From Flavobacteriales bacterium (GTDB lineage: Bacteria; Bacteroidota; Bacteroidia; Flavobacteriales_F; PHOS-HE28), in the NCBI GenBank assembly GCA_016717305.1, contig JADKFY010000003.1, positions 62,001 to 126,000 of the forward strand: DNA of 64,000 nt, written 5' to 3'. Within the stretch, counting starts at the first letter, position 1, and the number at the start of each line of letters is the position of its first letter. The notes under the pieces are model-generated. The model saw only the letters and a program-made list of their open reading frames with translations. It had not been told where the DNA came from and made no database searches. Below, one piece after another: positions 34,004 to 42,677 of this stretch. Position numbers and translations under genes: made by a program.

Positions 34004-35473
34004 GTGAGACCCCCTCGATTTCAACGCGTCGTTTTTCTGGCCGCTGTTGTGGTGCATCTCTTCACCGCATGGTACAGCACGGGTTACCAAAGCGCCGACG
34101 AGCATTTCCAGATCATCGCGTTTGCGCAGACCAAGTTGGGTGAGTTGCCCGTGGAACATTTGCCTTGGGAGTACGACGCGGGGATCCGTTCATCGTTGCA
34201 ACCGTGGATCGCGGTCCAAGTATTTCGAGCTGCAGAACTAGTTGGGATCAAAGATCCATTCACGAGGACGTTTCTCTTGCGCTTGCTCACTGCTGCTCTG
34301 GCAATGATCGCTGTCCGCGGTTTCGTTCGAGCAACGTTGGACCAAGTTTCGGTCGACCTCTGGAAACCATATATCCTCCTCTCCTACTTCTTGTGGTTCT
34401 CACCCTTTCTGCACGTGCGCTTCAGTTCGGAGAGTTGGGCGGGGATCTTTCTATTGTTCGGCTTTGCCCCGCTAATCCAACGTACTGTGGAACTGGAACC
34501 ACGAAGGCCCGTGAAAATGCTTTGGACGGGAATTGCCTTTGGCATTGCAATACTCTGTCGGCCGCCGGTGGGGTTGATCGTGATCAGCGCCTTGTTTTGG
34601 CTGGCATTCGTTGGCAAGTTGAGATGGAACGGAATTGTTCTGGTTCTTGGCGGGTCAGCAGCAGTGGCGATCGCTGGTTATGCATTGGACAGCGCATTCT
34701 ACGATAGATCGGTCTTCAGCTTGTGGGAGTATGTTCACATGGGCTTTGCGGGTGACCCTGATCACCGGTTCGATGAATTGCCCTGGTACTACTATTCACC
34801 ATGGGTCGTGAAATATGCCATTCCTCCGATCGGAGCTTGCCTGTTGCTGGCGTTGACGCTCCTGATCTGGAAACGACCGAAGCACTTATTGGTGTGGTGC
34901 TTCGTCCCGTTCTTCGTAGCGCATACGTTCATTCCGCATAAGGAATTGCGCTTTCTCTTTCCGCTCGCGGACCTAACGCCCTTGCTTCTCGTGTTGGGAT
35001 TTGTTGAATTGCGAACGCTTGTCCCCGGTAATAGCTGGCGCACAGCTGGTCGGCTCGTGTTGGTGATCCTGACCTTCGCGAACCTTCTTGGTCTTAGCGT
35101 GATCCTCACAAGCCCGGCAGGCATCGGTCGCACGGTGCTGGCGAAAACCCTTCACGCAGTGCAACCTGCAGCAGGTTCACGCATCTCCTACGTGATCGAG
35201 CCCATGCTAAGTTGGCGCATCAGCCTTCCAGCGTTCTACCTGCCCGCGCACATGACGGACAGCGCGTTCACCATGGAGCAATACGCCGGTGGCAACCTGA
35301 ACACTGAATACCTTGTGGCTCGCACTCCAGATGCTGAACTTCTACAGTCTCGCAGCGGTCAACACTTGGAAGCACTCGCACGCACGGAGGCCGTGTGGAC
35401 CGAACAACTGATGCGTTGGTACACTTGGAATGAAGGTCCCGAACCCTGGACCTTGTTCCGCGTGACGAAGTGA
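34004..35473 (+). CDS. GT22-like polyprenol-dependent mannosyltransferase, multi-pass
   Basis: The 489-residue protein has about nine membrane helices and resembles the Alg9/PIG-B (GT22) family of the GT-C fold. The first luminal loop carries YQSADEHFQ (the acidic pair expected for catalysis) and EYDAGIRSSLQP, and the later HKELRFLFP corresponds to the family HKEERF(L)(Y/F)P signature. Eukaryotic relatives add mannose to dolichol-oligosaccharides or GPI. In this window inositol lipid genes lie 13 kb downstream, so a glycosylated inositol lipid is conceivable but unproven. The GTG start at 34004 precedes the first helix with a basic MRPPRFQR. It is followed 43 bases on by the MATE gene. Confidence 0.78.
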   Translation: MRPPRFQRVVFLAAVVVHLFTAWYSTGYQSADEHFQIIAFAQTKLGELPVEHLPWEYDAGIRSSLQPWIAVQVFRAAELVGIKDPFTRTFLLRLLTAALAMIAVRGFVRATLDQVSVDLWKPYILLSYFLWFSPFLHVRFSSESWAGIFLLFGFAPLIQRTVELEPRRPVKMLWTGIAFGIAILCRPPVGLIVISALFWLAFVGKLRWNGIVLVLGGSAAVAIAGYALDSAFYDRSVFSLWEYVHMGFAGDPDHRFDELPWYYYSPWVVKYAIPPIGACLLLALTLLIWKRPKHLLVWCFVPFFVAHTFIPHKELRFLFPLADLTPLLLVLGFVELRTLVPGNSWRTAGRLVLVILTFANLLGLSVILTSPAGIGRTVLAKTLHAVQPAAGSRISYVIEPMLSWRISLPAFYLPAHMTDSAFTMEQYAGGNLNTEYLVARTPDAELLQSRSGQHLEALARTEAVWTEQLMRWYTWNEGPEPWTLFRVTK

Positions 35474-35516
35474 CCCAGTGGGCGATCTTTGCACGCCAAA
35501 TTCACGTAAGACGCCC

Positions 35517-36860
35517 GTGTCAGCTACCTCATCACCCATCACACGCAAGGACCTTGACCGGTTGGCGGTCCCGGCGATCATTGCCGGCATTGCCGAGCCG
35601 GTGATCTCATTGGTGGACACTGCGTTCGTGGGCTCTTTGGGCACCGCCGATCTGGCCGCCGTGGGCATTGCGAGCAGCTTCTTCCTCTTGGTGGTGTGGA
35701 CCTTGGCGCAAACCCGAAGTGCGGTACTTGCGGTGGTCGCTCGCTTCTACGGTCGGGATCGGTTGGATGATGTGAAGGACTTGGTGCCGATCGCCATTTG
35801 GATGAACTTCCTGTTGGGCTTCGTCTTCTTCGCGATCACCAACTATTTCGCCGAAGGCATCTTCAGGATGTACAATGCGGAAGGTGAAGTGCTTTCCAAG
35901 GCGGTGGAGTACTACCACGTACGCAGTTTCGGACACCCCATGGTACTGGCCACGTTCGCTATGACGGGGGCGTTCCGCGGTATCCAGAACCTGAGCTGGA
36001 GCATGTGGATCAGCATTGTTGGCGCCTTGGTGAACGGCGCCTTGAACCCGGTACTGATCTTTGGCTTTGGCCCGATCGCAGCCATGGGCATGGTGGGCAG
36101 TGCGTGGGCCAGTTTGTTCGCACAGGTGGTCATGTTCGTTATGGCGATCTGGATCATGCGCAATCGCACACCGTTCAGCTTTTTCCCTAAGAAATGGAAG
36201 CATCCACAACTGTGGAACCTGTGGCGACTGAGCGGCAATCTGTTCGCTCGCACCATAGCGCTGAACACCTGCTACTACTTGGGCAACCGCTACGCCACGG
36301 GTTATGGCGAAGCGTACATCGGCGCGCATAGTATTGCCATGCAGATCTGGTTGTTCAGCGCGTTCTTCATAGATGGATACGCCGCGGCCGGTAGTGTGCT
36401 GATCGGTCGGTTGAACGGTGAACGGAATTGGACCGATCTCTACCGCGTGGCTTGGCAAGTGGTACGCATGAGCGTGATCATCGGCGGGGCCTTGTCGTTG
36501 CTCTACTTGATCGGCTATCCCTTCATTGGTGGCGTATTCACCAACGACAAAGCCGTGCTCACTCTCTTCCAAGCGGTATTTTGGATGGTGATCATTACGC
36601 AACCGATCAATGCGGTGGCCTTTGCTTTTGATGGCGTGTACAAAGGGCTCGGCGCGGGCAAGATCCTGCGCAATGTGCTGTTGATCTCCACGGCGGTGTG
36701 CTTCATCCCGGTGATCATGGGCACCAACCACTTGGGTTGGAAGTTGTTCTCGGTTTGGACGGCATTCCTGCTGTGGATGATCGCCCGCGGCGGATTGTTG
36801 GCCGTGCATTTCGAGAAACGTTACGGGAAGCGCAAGAACGCGGTGGCTCGCACAGTCTAA
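35517..36860 (+). CDS. MATE-family efflux transporter
   Basis: The 447-residue protein has 12 predicted helices in two MatE repeats. The N-terminal ITRKDLDRLAVPAIIAGIAEPVISLVDTAFVGSLG is the family hallmark, and the second repeat begins FARTIALNTCYYLGNRYATG. It would export drugs or metabolites by H+ or Na+ antiport. GTG 35517 is preferred because it places the MatE start right after a short polar segment; the longer frame from 35478 overlaps a GATCTTTGC promoter-like string. It may share a transcript with the GT22-like gene. Confidence 0.87.
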   Translation: MSATSSPITRKDLDRLAVPAIIAGIAEPVISLVDTAFVGSLGTADLAAVGIASSFFLLVVWTLAQTRSAVLAVVARFYGRDRLDDVKDLVPIAIWMNFLLGFVFFAITNYFAEGIFRMYNAEGEVLSKAVEYYHVRSFGHPMVLATFAMTGAFRGIQNLSWSMWISIVGALVNGALNPVLIFGFGPIAAMGMVGSAWASLFAQVVMFVMAIWIMRNRTPFSFFPKKWKHPQLWNLWRLSGNLFARTIALNTCYYLGNRYATGYGEAYIGAHSIAMQIWLFSAFFIDGYAAAGSVLIGRLNGERNWTDLYRVAWQVVRMSVIIGGALSLLYLIGYPFIGGVFTNDKAVLTLFQAVFWMVIITQPINAVAFAFDGVYKGLGAGKILRNVLLISTAVCFIPVIMGTNHLGWKLFSVWTAFLLWMIARGGLLAVHFEKRYGKRKNAVARTV

Positions 36861-36879
36861 TGTCTACAGGGAAACCGTG

Positions 36880-36937
36880 AATGAACGGGAATGGACGGGA
36901 ATAATGCCGATCTCATTCACGCCCATTCCCGTTCATT
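36880..36937. repeat. Perfect 15-bp inverted repeat after the MATE gene
   Basis: AATGAACGGGAATGG (36880-36894) pairs perfectly with CCATTCCCGTTCATT (36923-36937). It begins 20 bases after the MATE stop and may be a terminator-like or repeat element. It resembles the AATGGACGAAAAT stem at 23.6 kb. Confidence 0.6.
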
Positions 36938-37026
36938 TCCTGTTCAATCTTCCAATGGAATTCGCCTAGTGAATGGATCTAACGTGGCAGGTCGACCCCT
37001 CCGGAATGGCAACCCTAACCGACCCG

Positions 37027-37034
37027 TACCTTTG
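37027..37034 (+). promoter_or_regulatory. Promoter -7 box (TACCTTTG) at the head of the left flexirubin-type arm
   Basis: TACCTTTG is a perfect TAnnTTTG match 28 bases before the start of the outer-membrane protein gene that heads the operon. Confidence 0.6.
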
Positions 37035-37061
37035 CAACCCCCGCCATGCGGGATGTGCCAC

Positions 37062-37631
37062 ATGCGTCGCGTTGCCTTGTCCGTGCTGTTGTTATTGACC
37101 TTGTCCGCGGTAGTTCCCGCACAGGACAGCACGGACTATGTGCAACCACAGAAGGAGAAAAAGGTACCGCGTCCACTGAAGGACCGCATCTGGTTCGGTG
37201 GTGGCGTTGGACTCAACTTCGGCACGGTTACGGCGATCCAGGTTGCGCCGCTGGTGGGTTATTTTCTGGACCAGAAGAAAAAGGTCTCCACGGGGATCGG
37301 GCTCACCTACACGTACTACCGCGATAACCGCTACGCCCCTGCGTTTACCAGTAATCTTTACGGCTATCGGCTGTTCGCCCGGTACCGTCCGATCAGTCAA
37401 TTCTACGTGCACGGTGAATTCCTGAACATGAATGCGGAACTGTACGATCCTAGCCAGAACGAATTGACCCGGATCTGGATCCCGCACATCCTAATTGGCG
37501 GTGGCTATGTGCAATCGCTGGGTGGCCGCAGTAGCATCTATCTCCAGATCCTTTTCGACGTGCTTCAGGACCCCAACAGTTTATACGCGACCCAGCCCTT
37601 GTTCGGCGCTGGCATAGGGGTCGGTTTCTAA
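37062..37631 (+). CDS. Small outer-membrane beta-barrel protein
   Basis: The 189-residue protein has a signal peptide (MRRVALSVLLLLTLSAVVPAQ) and a beta-barrel of about eight strands: IWFGGGVGLNFG, IQVAPLVGYFL, VSTGIGLTYTYYR, LYGYRLFARYRPI and the C-terminal FGAGIGVGF. ATG 37062 is chosen for the signal peptide; an ATG 9 bases earlier is possible. It is the first gene of the rightward set at 37-42.7 kb, directly abutting the C45-type hydrolase gene (1 base apart), so it may serve export or anchoring of that pathway's product. Function is not known. Confidence 0.72.
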   Translation: MRRVALSVLLLLTLSAVVPAQDSTDYVQPQKEKKVPRPLKDRIWFGGGVGLNFGTVTAIQVAPLVGYFLDQKKKVSTGIGLTYTYYRDNRYAPAFTSNLYGYRLFARYRPISQFYVHGEFLNMNAELYDPSQNELTRIWIPHILIGGGYVQSLGGRSSIYLQILFDVLQDPNSLYATQPLFGAGIGVGF

Positions 37632-37632
37632 C

Positions 37633-39345
37633 ATGGATCCATCCACGGCATCACATTCCAGCAGTCGAAAAGGGCGAGGCTGGCGCAGGGTGGGCCGGGT
37701 GACGCTCCTATTTGTGGCGTTGGTGGTCCTTTTGGCGATCCTCTTCGCTGTAGATGTATACATACCCGCTCCATTGGAAAAGGGTGAAACGGCTCAATTG
37801 CCGGAACGCACAACGGATCAAGAAGGTCGCTACCACGTGGGCAATAATTGGCTAGGCCAAGACAGCTTTGGCTTGTACGAAGTGTACATTGAAGGAGCCG
37901 ATCTGGAGCGCGGCTTGGCCTACGGTTCCTTGGCGAAGGAATTGATCGTACACCAAGAGGAAGTCTTCATTGCGCGGATCCAAAAGATGATCCCCGGAAA
38001 GCACCAACTGTCCTTCCTGAAGTACTTCTCGGCGTGGTTCGATCGCGACATCGACGAATATGTTCCGATGGAATACCAGCGCGAGATCTACGGTGTGAGC
38101 AGGGCGTTCAGCGATCGTTTCGATGTGGTCGGTCCTAAATTCATCCGAGCATTGAACTACCACGCCGCGCACGATATCGGGCATGCGTTGCAGGACCTTG
38201 CCATGGTGGGTTGTACCTCATTCGCTGCTTGGGGTGACCGCACGGCGGATGAAGAACTTCTGGTGGCCCGTAATTTCGATTTCTTCATGGGTGAGGAATT
38301 CGCACGCGACAAGCTGATCACCTTCATCAAACCCGACGCGGGCATTCCGCATGTGCTCGTGAGCTGGGGCGGTTTCATGGGTGCCACCTCGGCCATGAAC
38401 TTGGAAGGACTCACCATAACGATCAACGCATCGCGAAGCAGTATTCCTTCCGGTGCCCGCATGCCCATTTCCTTGTTGGCGCGCACGATCGTCCAGCATG
38501 CCAGTAACATTGATGAGGCTATCGCCATAGCGAAGGAGCACGAAGTCTTCGTTTCGGAAAGCATACTCGTAAGCAGTGCAGCGGATGGCCGCGCCGTGCT
38601 AATTGAGAAAGCTCCGGACGGCATGGGAATAATGGATCCTGATAAGGATCTGGTGGTCTGTTCGAACCATTACCAAAGCGACCATTTCGCAGGGACGGAA
38701 GTGAACATTGCGAATATCCGCGAGAGCGATTCAATGGCGCGCTACAAGCGTATGTTGCACCTGGTGGACAGCACGGCAATATTGGACCCATCAAACGCTG
38801 TGACCATTCTTCGTGATCGAAAAGGTCCTGGAGGAACGGATGTAGGGATGGGCGATCCGAGTACGATCAATCAGTTACTGGCGCACCATGCTGTGGTCTT
38901 CCAACCCGAAGAGCGAAGGATGTGGGTCTCCAATTCACCCTACCAATGTGGTGCGTTCGTATGTTATGACCTGCGCGATGTTTTCGCTCGCTGTGCCACA
39001 GGTCAAGTCACCGGTCCGGTTTACGACACCACGCGCACCATCGCTGAAGACCCCTTCGTTCGCACAGCTGAATTCGCGGGACATGAGCACTGGCAACGCG
39101 TGCGCATGGCGATAACCGAGCGTGTGTTGACGGGCAACTCATTCACCCTTTCCCCGATCGAAGAAGCCACATTCGTTGCCTCAAACCCGAAAAGTTGGCT
39201 CACCTACGCAGCTTTAGGCGATCTTCGCAAAGCGGAAAACAAGCTTGCAGCTGCCATCGACCACTACCAAATGGCGTTAACGCTACCCGTTTCGTCAATG
39301 CAGGAAAAGAAGAAATTGGAGGATAAACTGGTAGCTTGTTCATAG
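37633..39345 (+). CDS. C45-type Ntn hydrolase / acyltransferase, membrane anchored
   Basis: The 570-residue protein has one N-terminal membrane helix (VTLLFVALVVLLAILFAVDVYI). Its large domain is like the acyl-CoA:6-aminopenicillanate acyltransferase (C45) family. The likely self-processing nucleophile is Cys194 in MVGCTSFAAWG, followed by the typical LLVARNFDFF strand and SESILVSSAADGRAVLIEKAP. The C-terminus has a TPR-like segment (LTYAALGDLRKAENKLAAAIDHY). Genes of this type occur in flexirubin-type clusters, where they may transfer or hydrolyse an acyl group on the polyene. Predicted location is periplasmic face of the inner membrane. Confidence 0.8.
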   Translation: MDPSTASHSSSRKGRGWRRVGRVTLLFVALVVLLAILFAVDVYIPAPLEKGETAQLPERTTDQEGRYHVGNNWLGQDSFGLYEVYIEGADLERGLAYGSLAKELIVHQEEVFIARIQKMIPGKHQLSFLKYFSAWFDRDIDEYVPMEYQREIYGVSRAFSDRFDVVGPKFIRALNYHAAHDIGHALQDLAMVGCTSFAAWGDRTADEELLVARNFDFFMGEEFARDKLITFIKPDAGIPHVLVSWGGFMGATSAMNLEGLTITINASRSSIPSGARMPISLLARTIVQHASNIDEAIAIAKEHEVFVSESILVSSAADGRAVLIEKAPDGMGIMDPDKDLVVCSNHYQSDHFAGTEVNIANIRESDSMARYKRMLHLVDSTAILDPSNAVTILRDRKGPGGTDVGMGDPSTINQLLAHHAVVFQPEERRMWVSNSPYQCGAFVCYDLRDVFARCATGQVTGPVYDTTRTIAEDPFVRTAEFAGHEHWQRVRMAITERVLTGNSFTLSPIEEATFVASNPKSWLTYAALGDLRKAENKLAAAIDHYQMALTLPVSSMQEKKKLEDKLVACS

Positions 39346-39347
39346 CG

Positions 39348-40622
39348 ATGAACACGACAGGAACACGTTCCATCGCGGAAGAGCAACTTGTTCGAATGCG
39401 TGCCCACTTGTCCGACCTTCAAGCGCGTTCGCCATGGTACAAGCAGGTGTTCCAAAAGGCCAAGGTCCACCCTACGGACGTGCGCAAATGGGAAGACGTG
39501 CTTGCACTTCCGTTCACCACGAAGGATGATCTCTCGTTGCACAACGAGGCATTCCGGAGCGTACCCTTGAACAAGGTTGTGGATCATGTCTTCACTTCAG
39601 GCTCCACCGGGATCCCCGTACCTTTTCTACTGACCGAAAATGACTTGGACCGATTGGCACGCAGCGAAGCCGCATCGTTGGCCAGCACGGGGATCACAAT
39701 TGACGACGTGGTACAGATCACCACCACCATGGACAAGCGCTTCATGGCCGGGCTGGCGTATTGGTTGGGCCTACGGCGCATAGGTGCGGGCATTGTTCGC
39801 AGCGGACCTGGCAATACGGTTGGTCAATGGGAAACCGTTGAACGTTGCGGTACCACGGCCTTGATCACAGTGCCCTCCTTCCTGTTGCGCATGTTGGAAG
39901 ACCGAGCCTCACATTTACAGGACATTCGCAAGACCACGATCAAGAAAGCCATTTGCATCGGTGAACCGATCTCCGACGGGAATGGAGGTCCAAATGAATT
40001 GGCAAAACGGATCAAGGCCCTATCGGATATAGCCTTGTACGGTACTTACGCCAGTACGGAAATGGCCACGGCAAGTACGGAGACAACCCCATTTGGTGGT
40101 CATGTTGTTCCATCGGACATGATCCTGATCGAAGTACTGGATGAGGACGACAAGCCGGTGGAAAACGGCGGGATCGGCGAAGTGGTGGCCACCCCATGGG
40201 GGGTTGAAGGCATGCCCTTGCTGCGTTTCCGTACTGGTGACATCTGTTCTTCAACCAATATTCAACAAGCCGATGGTTCCTTGTCCCAAGTGCTTGGTCC
40301 GGTGATCGGCCGCAAAGCCCAGCGCATGAAGGTGAAAGGCACCACGCTCTACCCGCAACAAGTGATCGATGCCTTAAATGCGGACCCCTTGGTGAATTCC
40401 TTCGTGGTCATCAGGGAACATGATGCTCATGGAAATGATCTGGTACGTGTTTTGTTGGACACGGTACCCGATGAACTGCACAACCTTGGCGAAAGGATCG
40501 GTGAAACCTTAAGGGTAAGACCCATACTCGAATTGGCCGACCCCGCCAAGATCTTAGCCCTCAGGAACGACCCCAAGAACCGAAAACCAACACCCTTTAT
40601 TGACAGGACCCAGAACCACTAA
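39348..40622 (+). CDS. Adenylate-forming ligase, phenylacetate-CoA ligase-like
   Basis: The 424-residue protein belongs to the AMP-forming ligase family. It has the P-loop-like FTSGSTGIPVPFLLT, the aromatic YGTYASTEMATASTE (A5 region), LLRFRTGDIC (A7) and the C-terminal GRKAQRMKVKGTTLYPQQV segment. It resembles PaaK-type enzymes and in a flexirubin/aryl-polyene setting would activate the aryl acid (for example a hydroxycinnamate from the ammonia-lyase). The substrate is inferred. ATG 39348 directly follows the upstream stop codon; translation is probably coupled. Confidence 0.82.
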   Translation: MNTTGTRSIAEEQLVRMRAHLSDLQARSPWYKQVFQKAKVHPTDVRKWEDVLALPFTTKDDLSLHNEAFRSVPLNKVVDHVFTSGSTGIPVPFLLTENDLDRLARSEAASLASTGITIDDVVQITTTMDKRFMAGLAYWLGLRRIGAGIVRSGPGNTVGQWETVERCGTTALITVPSFLLRMLEDRASHLQDIRKTTIKKAICIGEPISDGNGGPNELAKRIKALSDIALYGTYASTEMATASTETTPFGGHVVPSDMILIEVLDEDDKPVENGGIGEVVATPWGVEGMPLLRFRTGDICSSTNIQQADGSLSQVLGPVIGRKAQRMKVKGTTLYPQQVIDALNADPLVNSFVVIREHDAHGNDLVRVLLDTVPDELHNLGERIGETLRVRPILELADPAKILALRNDPKNRKPTPFIDRTQNH

Positions 40623-40626
40623 CCAA

Positions 40627-41256
40627 ATGATCATGAAAACCACCCTACTCACTCTCACCGCCGCCATTGCTTTTGGCACCAGTGTTCAGGCACAGACCAT
40701 GGCCGATGCCTTGAACAATAAATGCCAAGTAACCTGGATCGGACTGGATTTCTCTGAAGCAAAACTCATTCCCACGGTTGAATTTGCCACTGTGGAAGCT
40801 GATCCCGGCACGGCAATACTGAAGTGGAACAACCTGTTGGAGCAAGAGCACGAGAAGTTTGACCTGGCCAAGGCGCTGGGCATTTCCAATGTGGTGACCA
40901 ATACCTCCTACGTTGCGCCGGTGAATGAAGGGGTGAAGTCCCAAGACCTGTTGAGCCGCACAGCAATTACATTGGACAAGGAAAAGGTCCCTTCTATGGT
41001 AAAGAAATACAAGACCAACGACGGGGACGGTGTTGGCGTGGTATTCGTTGTCAGCGCCTTCAACAAAACGTCGGAGATCGCTGAATTCTATGTCACCTTT
41101 TTCAACATGAAGACCCGGGCAGTGCTGCATTCAGAGCGCATTTCAGGCAAACCCACTGGTTTTGGGATACGTAACTACTGGGCCGGAGCGGTCACTCAAG
41201 TGCTGAAGACCATAGAGAAGGAATACTCGAAAGCGTGGTTGAAGCGCTTCCAATAG
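40627..41256 (+). CDS. Secreted protein of unknown function in the flexirubin-type arm
   Basis: The 209-residue protein has a signal peptide (MKTTLLTLTAAIAFGTSVQAQ after an initial MI) and an otherwise mixed alpha/beta body (CQVTWIGLDFSEAKLIPTVEFA, VGVVFVVSAFNKTSEIAEFYVTFFNMKTRAVL). I do not recognise a named domain. The VTWIGLDFSEAKLI beginning resembles secreted Bacteroidota proteins with no assigned function. It starts 4 bases after the ligase stop, so it is in the same operon, and a strong terminator follows it. ATG 40633 is an equally good start. Confidence 0.7.
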   Translation: MIMKTTLLTLTAAIAFGTSVQAQTMADALNNKCQVTWIGLDFSEAKLIPTVEFATVEADPGTAILKWNNLLEQEHEKFDLAKALGISNVVTNTSYVAPVNEGVKSQDLLSRTAITLDKEKVPSMVKKYKTNDGDGVGVVFVVSAFNKTSEIAEFYVTFFNMKTRAVLHSERISGKPTGFGIRNYWAGAVTQVLKTIEKEYSKAWLKRFQ

Positions 41257-41310
41257 TTCGAACCGTTGTCCAGCGGGTATTTGCCAAAACTTGAACCCGC
41301 ACTGAGATCC

Positions 41311-41340
41311 TGTCCCGTGCACCGCAAGTTGCACGGGACA
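41311..41340 (+). terminator. Strong hairpin terminator
   Basis: TGTCCCGTGCA (41311-41321) pairs perfectly with TGCACGGGACA (41330-41340) with an 8-base loop, followed by GTGTATTTTT. It ends the 37-41.3 kb transcript and overlaps the next promoter. Confidence 0.8.
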
Positions 41341-41343
41341 GTG

Positions 41344-41351
41344 TATTTTTG
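41344..41351 (+). promoter_or_regulatory. Promoter -7 box (TATTTTTG) before the halogenase-like gene
   Basis: TATTTTTG is a perfect TAnnTTTG match, 4 bases after the terminator stem and 51 bases before the halogenase-like start. Confidence 0.5.
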
Positions 41352-41402
41352 GCCATTGGCAAGTCAAAAAGTTGATGGTGAAATGTGCAGAGGAGCTGAA
41401 TC

Positions 41403-42677
41403 ATGAGCATGGAACACGTTGATGCATTGGTGATCGGTGCGGGTCCTTCGGGTACGGCTGCCGCAGCATGGTTGGCAGACAAAGGGCACAAGGTGGTCAT
41501 CATCGAACGTGCGATCTTCCCACGTTTTGTGATCGGCGAAAGCCTGCTGCCATTGAGCATGGGCCATTGGGAGGAAACCGGTTTGTTGCCAGCCTTACAA
41601 GCACAGAACTTCGCCGTGAAGGAAGGTGCGCGCTTTTACAGGGACGGAAAGTTGTTCAATTTGGCCTTTGGTCAGAACTACACACAAGGTTGGACCTGGA
41701 CATGGCAGGTACCGCGCGCTGATTTTGATGATGTATTGGCGAAAGCCGTGATGGCCAAAGGGGTTCCGATCCATTTCGGGCACGAAGCGATCTCGGTTGA
41801 CCTGGAACATGAAAAGGGAGTTCACTTGATCTCACGCGGCAAGGACGGAACGAAGGAATTCACCGCTCCCTTTGTGATCGACAGCAGTGGTTACGGAGGT
41901 GTTCTAGTGAAGCTATTGGACTTGGGCGATACGCGGGAGAACAACGGTCGCATGGCACTGTTCACCCATGTTGTGGAAGGCGATACCAAACGGGCCACGG
42001 TTGCCGATCCGATGCAGATCAGCTTTGAGGTCTTAGCGCGCGACCTTTGGTTCTGGAGCATCCCGTTCAGCAATGGCAACACCTCCATTGGTTTTGTGGG
42101 CCATCGCGATCACTTCCAAGAAGCGCTCAAGTCACCAACGAAGTCGGAAACGATCCGCAAGATGCTTGAAGGTTCGCACATTTTCGGTGAGCGGTTCAAG
42201 GACGGCAAATTCGACTTTGAGCCCAAGGTGATCGACGAATACACCCACTACAATTTATCACTAACAGGGCCTGGTTATGTACTTACCGGAAACTGTGCGG
42301 GCTTCTTGGACCCTGTGTTTTCCAGTGGTGTTGGCTTTGCCACCGAAAGCGGATTGCTAGCCGCGAAACTTTTGGATCGGCAGTTGAAAGGTGAGACGAT
42401 CGATTGGCAGGTCGAATACGAAGCACATATCAAGAAGGGCGCCGCCGTATTCCGCAGTTACGTAGACGACTGGTACTCGGGCGACCTACAGGATGTGTTC
42501 TTCGCGAACAAGGTGGAGCAGTCGCACAAGGAGCGGATCATTTCCGTTCTTGCGGGTTATGTGTGGGACAAGTCGAATCCCTACGTGACCAAGCATGACC
42601 GATTGATCAAGGCATTGGCCCATTCCATCCGGATGGAAGAAGGTCAGGATGCGGAATTGATCCGGCCGACCAAGTAA
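41403..42677 (+). CDS. FAD-dependent halogenase-like oxidoreductase
   Basis: The 424-residue protein has an N-terminal FAD-binding GxGxxG (GAGPSG, residues 12-17), the GESLLP segment, and WTWQVP (residues 99-104). The last matches the WxWx(I/V)P motif of flavin-dependent halogenases, which blocks monooxygenation. LTGNCAGFLDPVFSSGVG resembles the second halogenase motif. Related enzymes occur in flexirubin clusters, and some flexirubins are chlorinated, so halogenation of the aryl head is the best guess. A hydroxylase role cannot be excluded. The 3' end overlaps the convergent CrtI-like gene by 34 bases. Confidence 0.78.
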   Translation: MSMEHVDALVIGAGPSGTAAAAWLADKGHKVVIIERAIFPRFVIGESLLPLSMGHWEETGLLPALQAQNFAVKEGARFYRDGKLFNLAFGQNYTQGWTWTWQVPRADFDDVLAKAVMAKGVPIHFGHEAISVDLEHEKGVHLISRGKDGTKEFTAPFVIDSSGYGGVLVKLLDLGDTRENNGRMALFTHVVEGDTKRATVADPMQISFEVLARDLWFWSIPFSNGNTSIGFVGHRDHFQEALKSPTKSETIRKMLEGSHIFGERFKDGKFDFEPKVIDEYTHYNLSLTGPGYVLTGNCAGFLDPVFSSGVGFATESGLLAAKLLDRQLKGETIDWQVEYEAHIKKGAAVFRSYVDDWYSGDLQDVFFANKVEQSHKERIISVLAGYVWDKSNPYVTKHDRLIKALAHSIRMEEGQDAELIRPTK

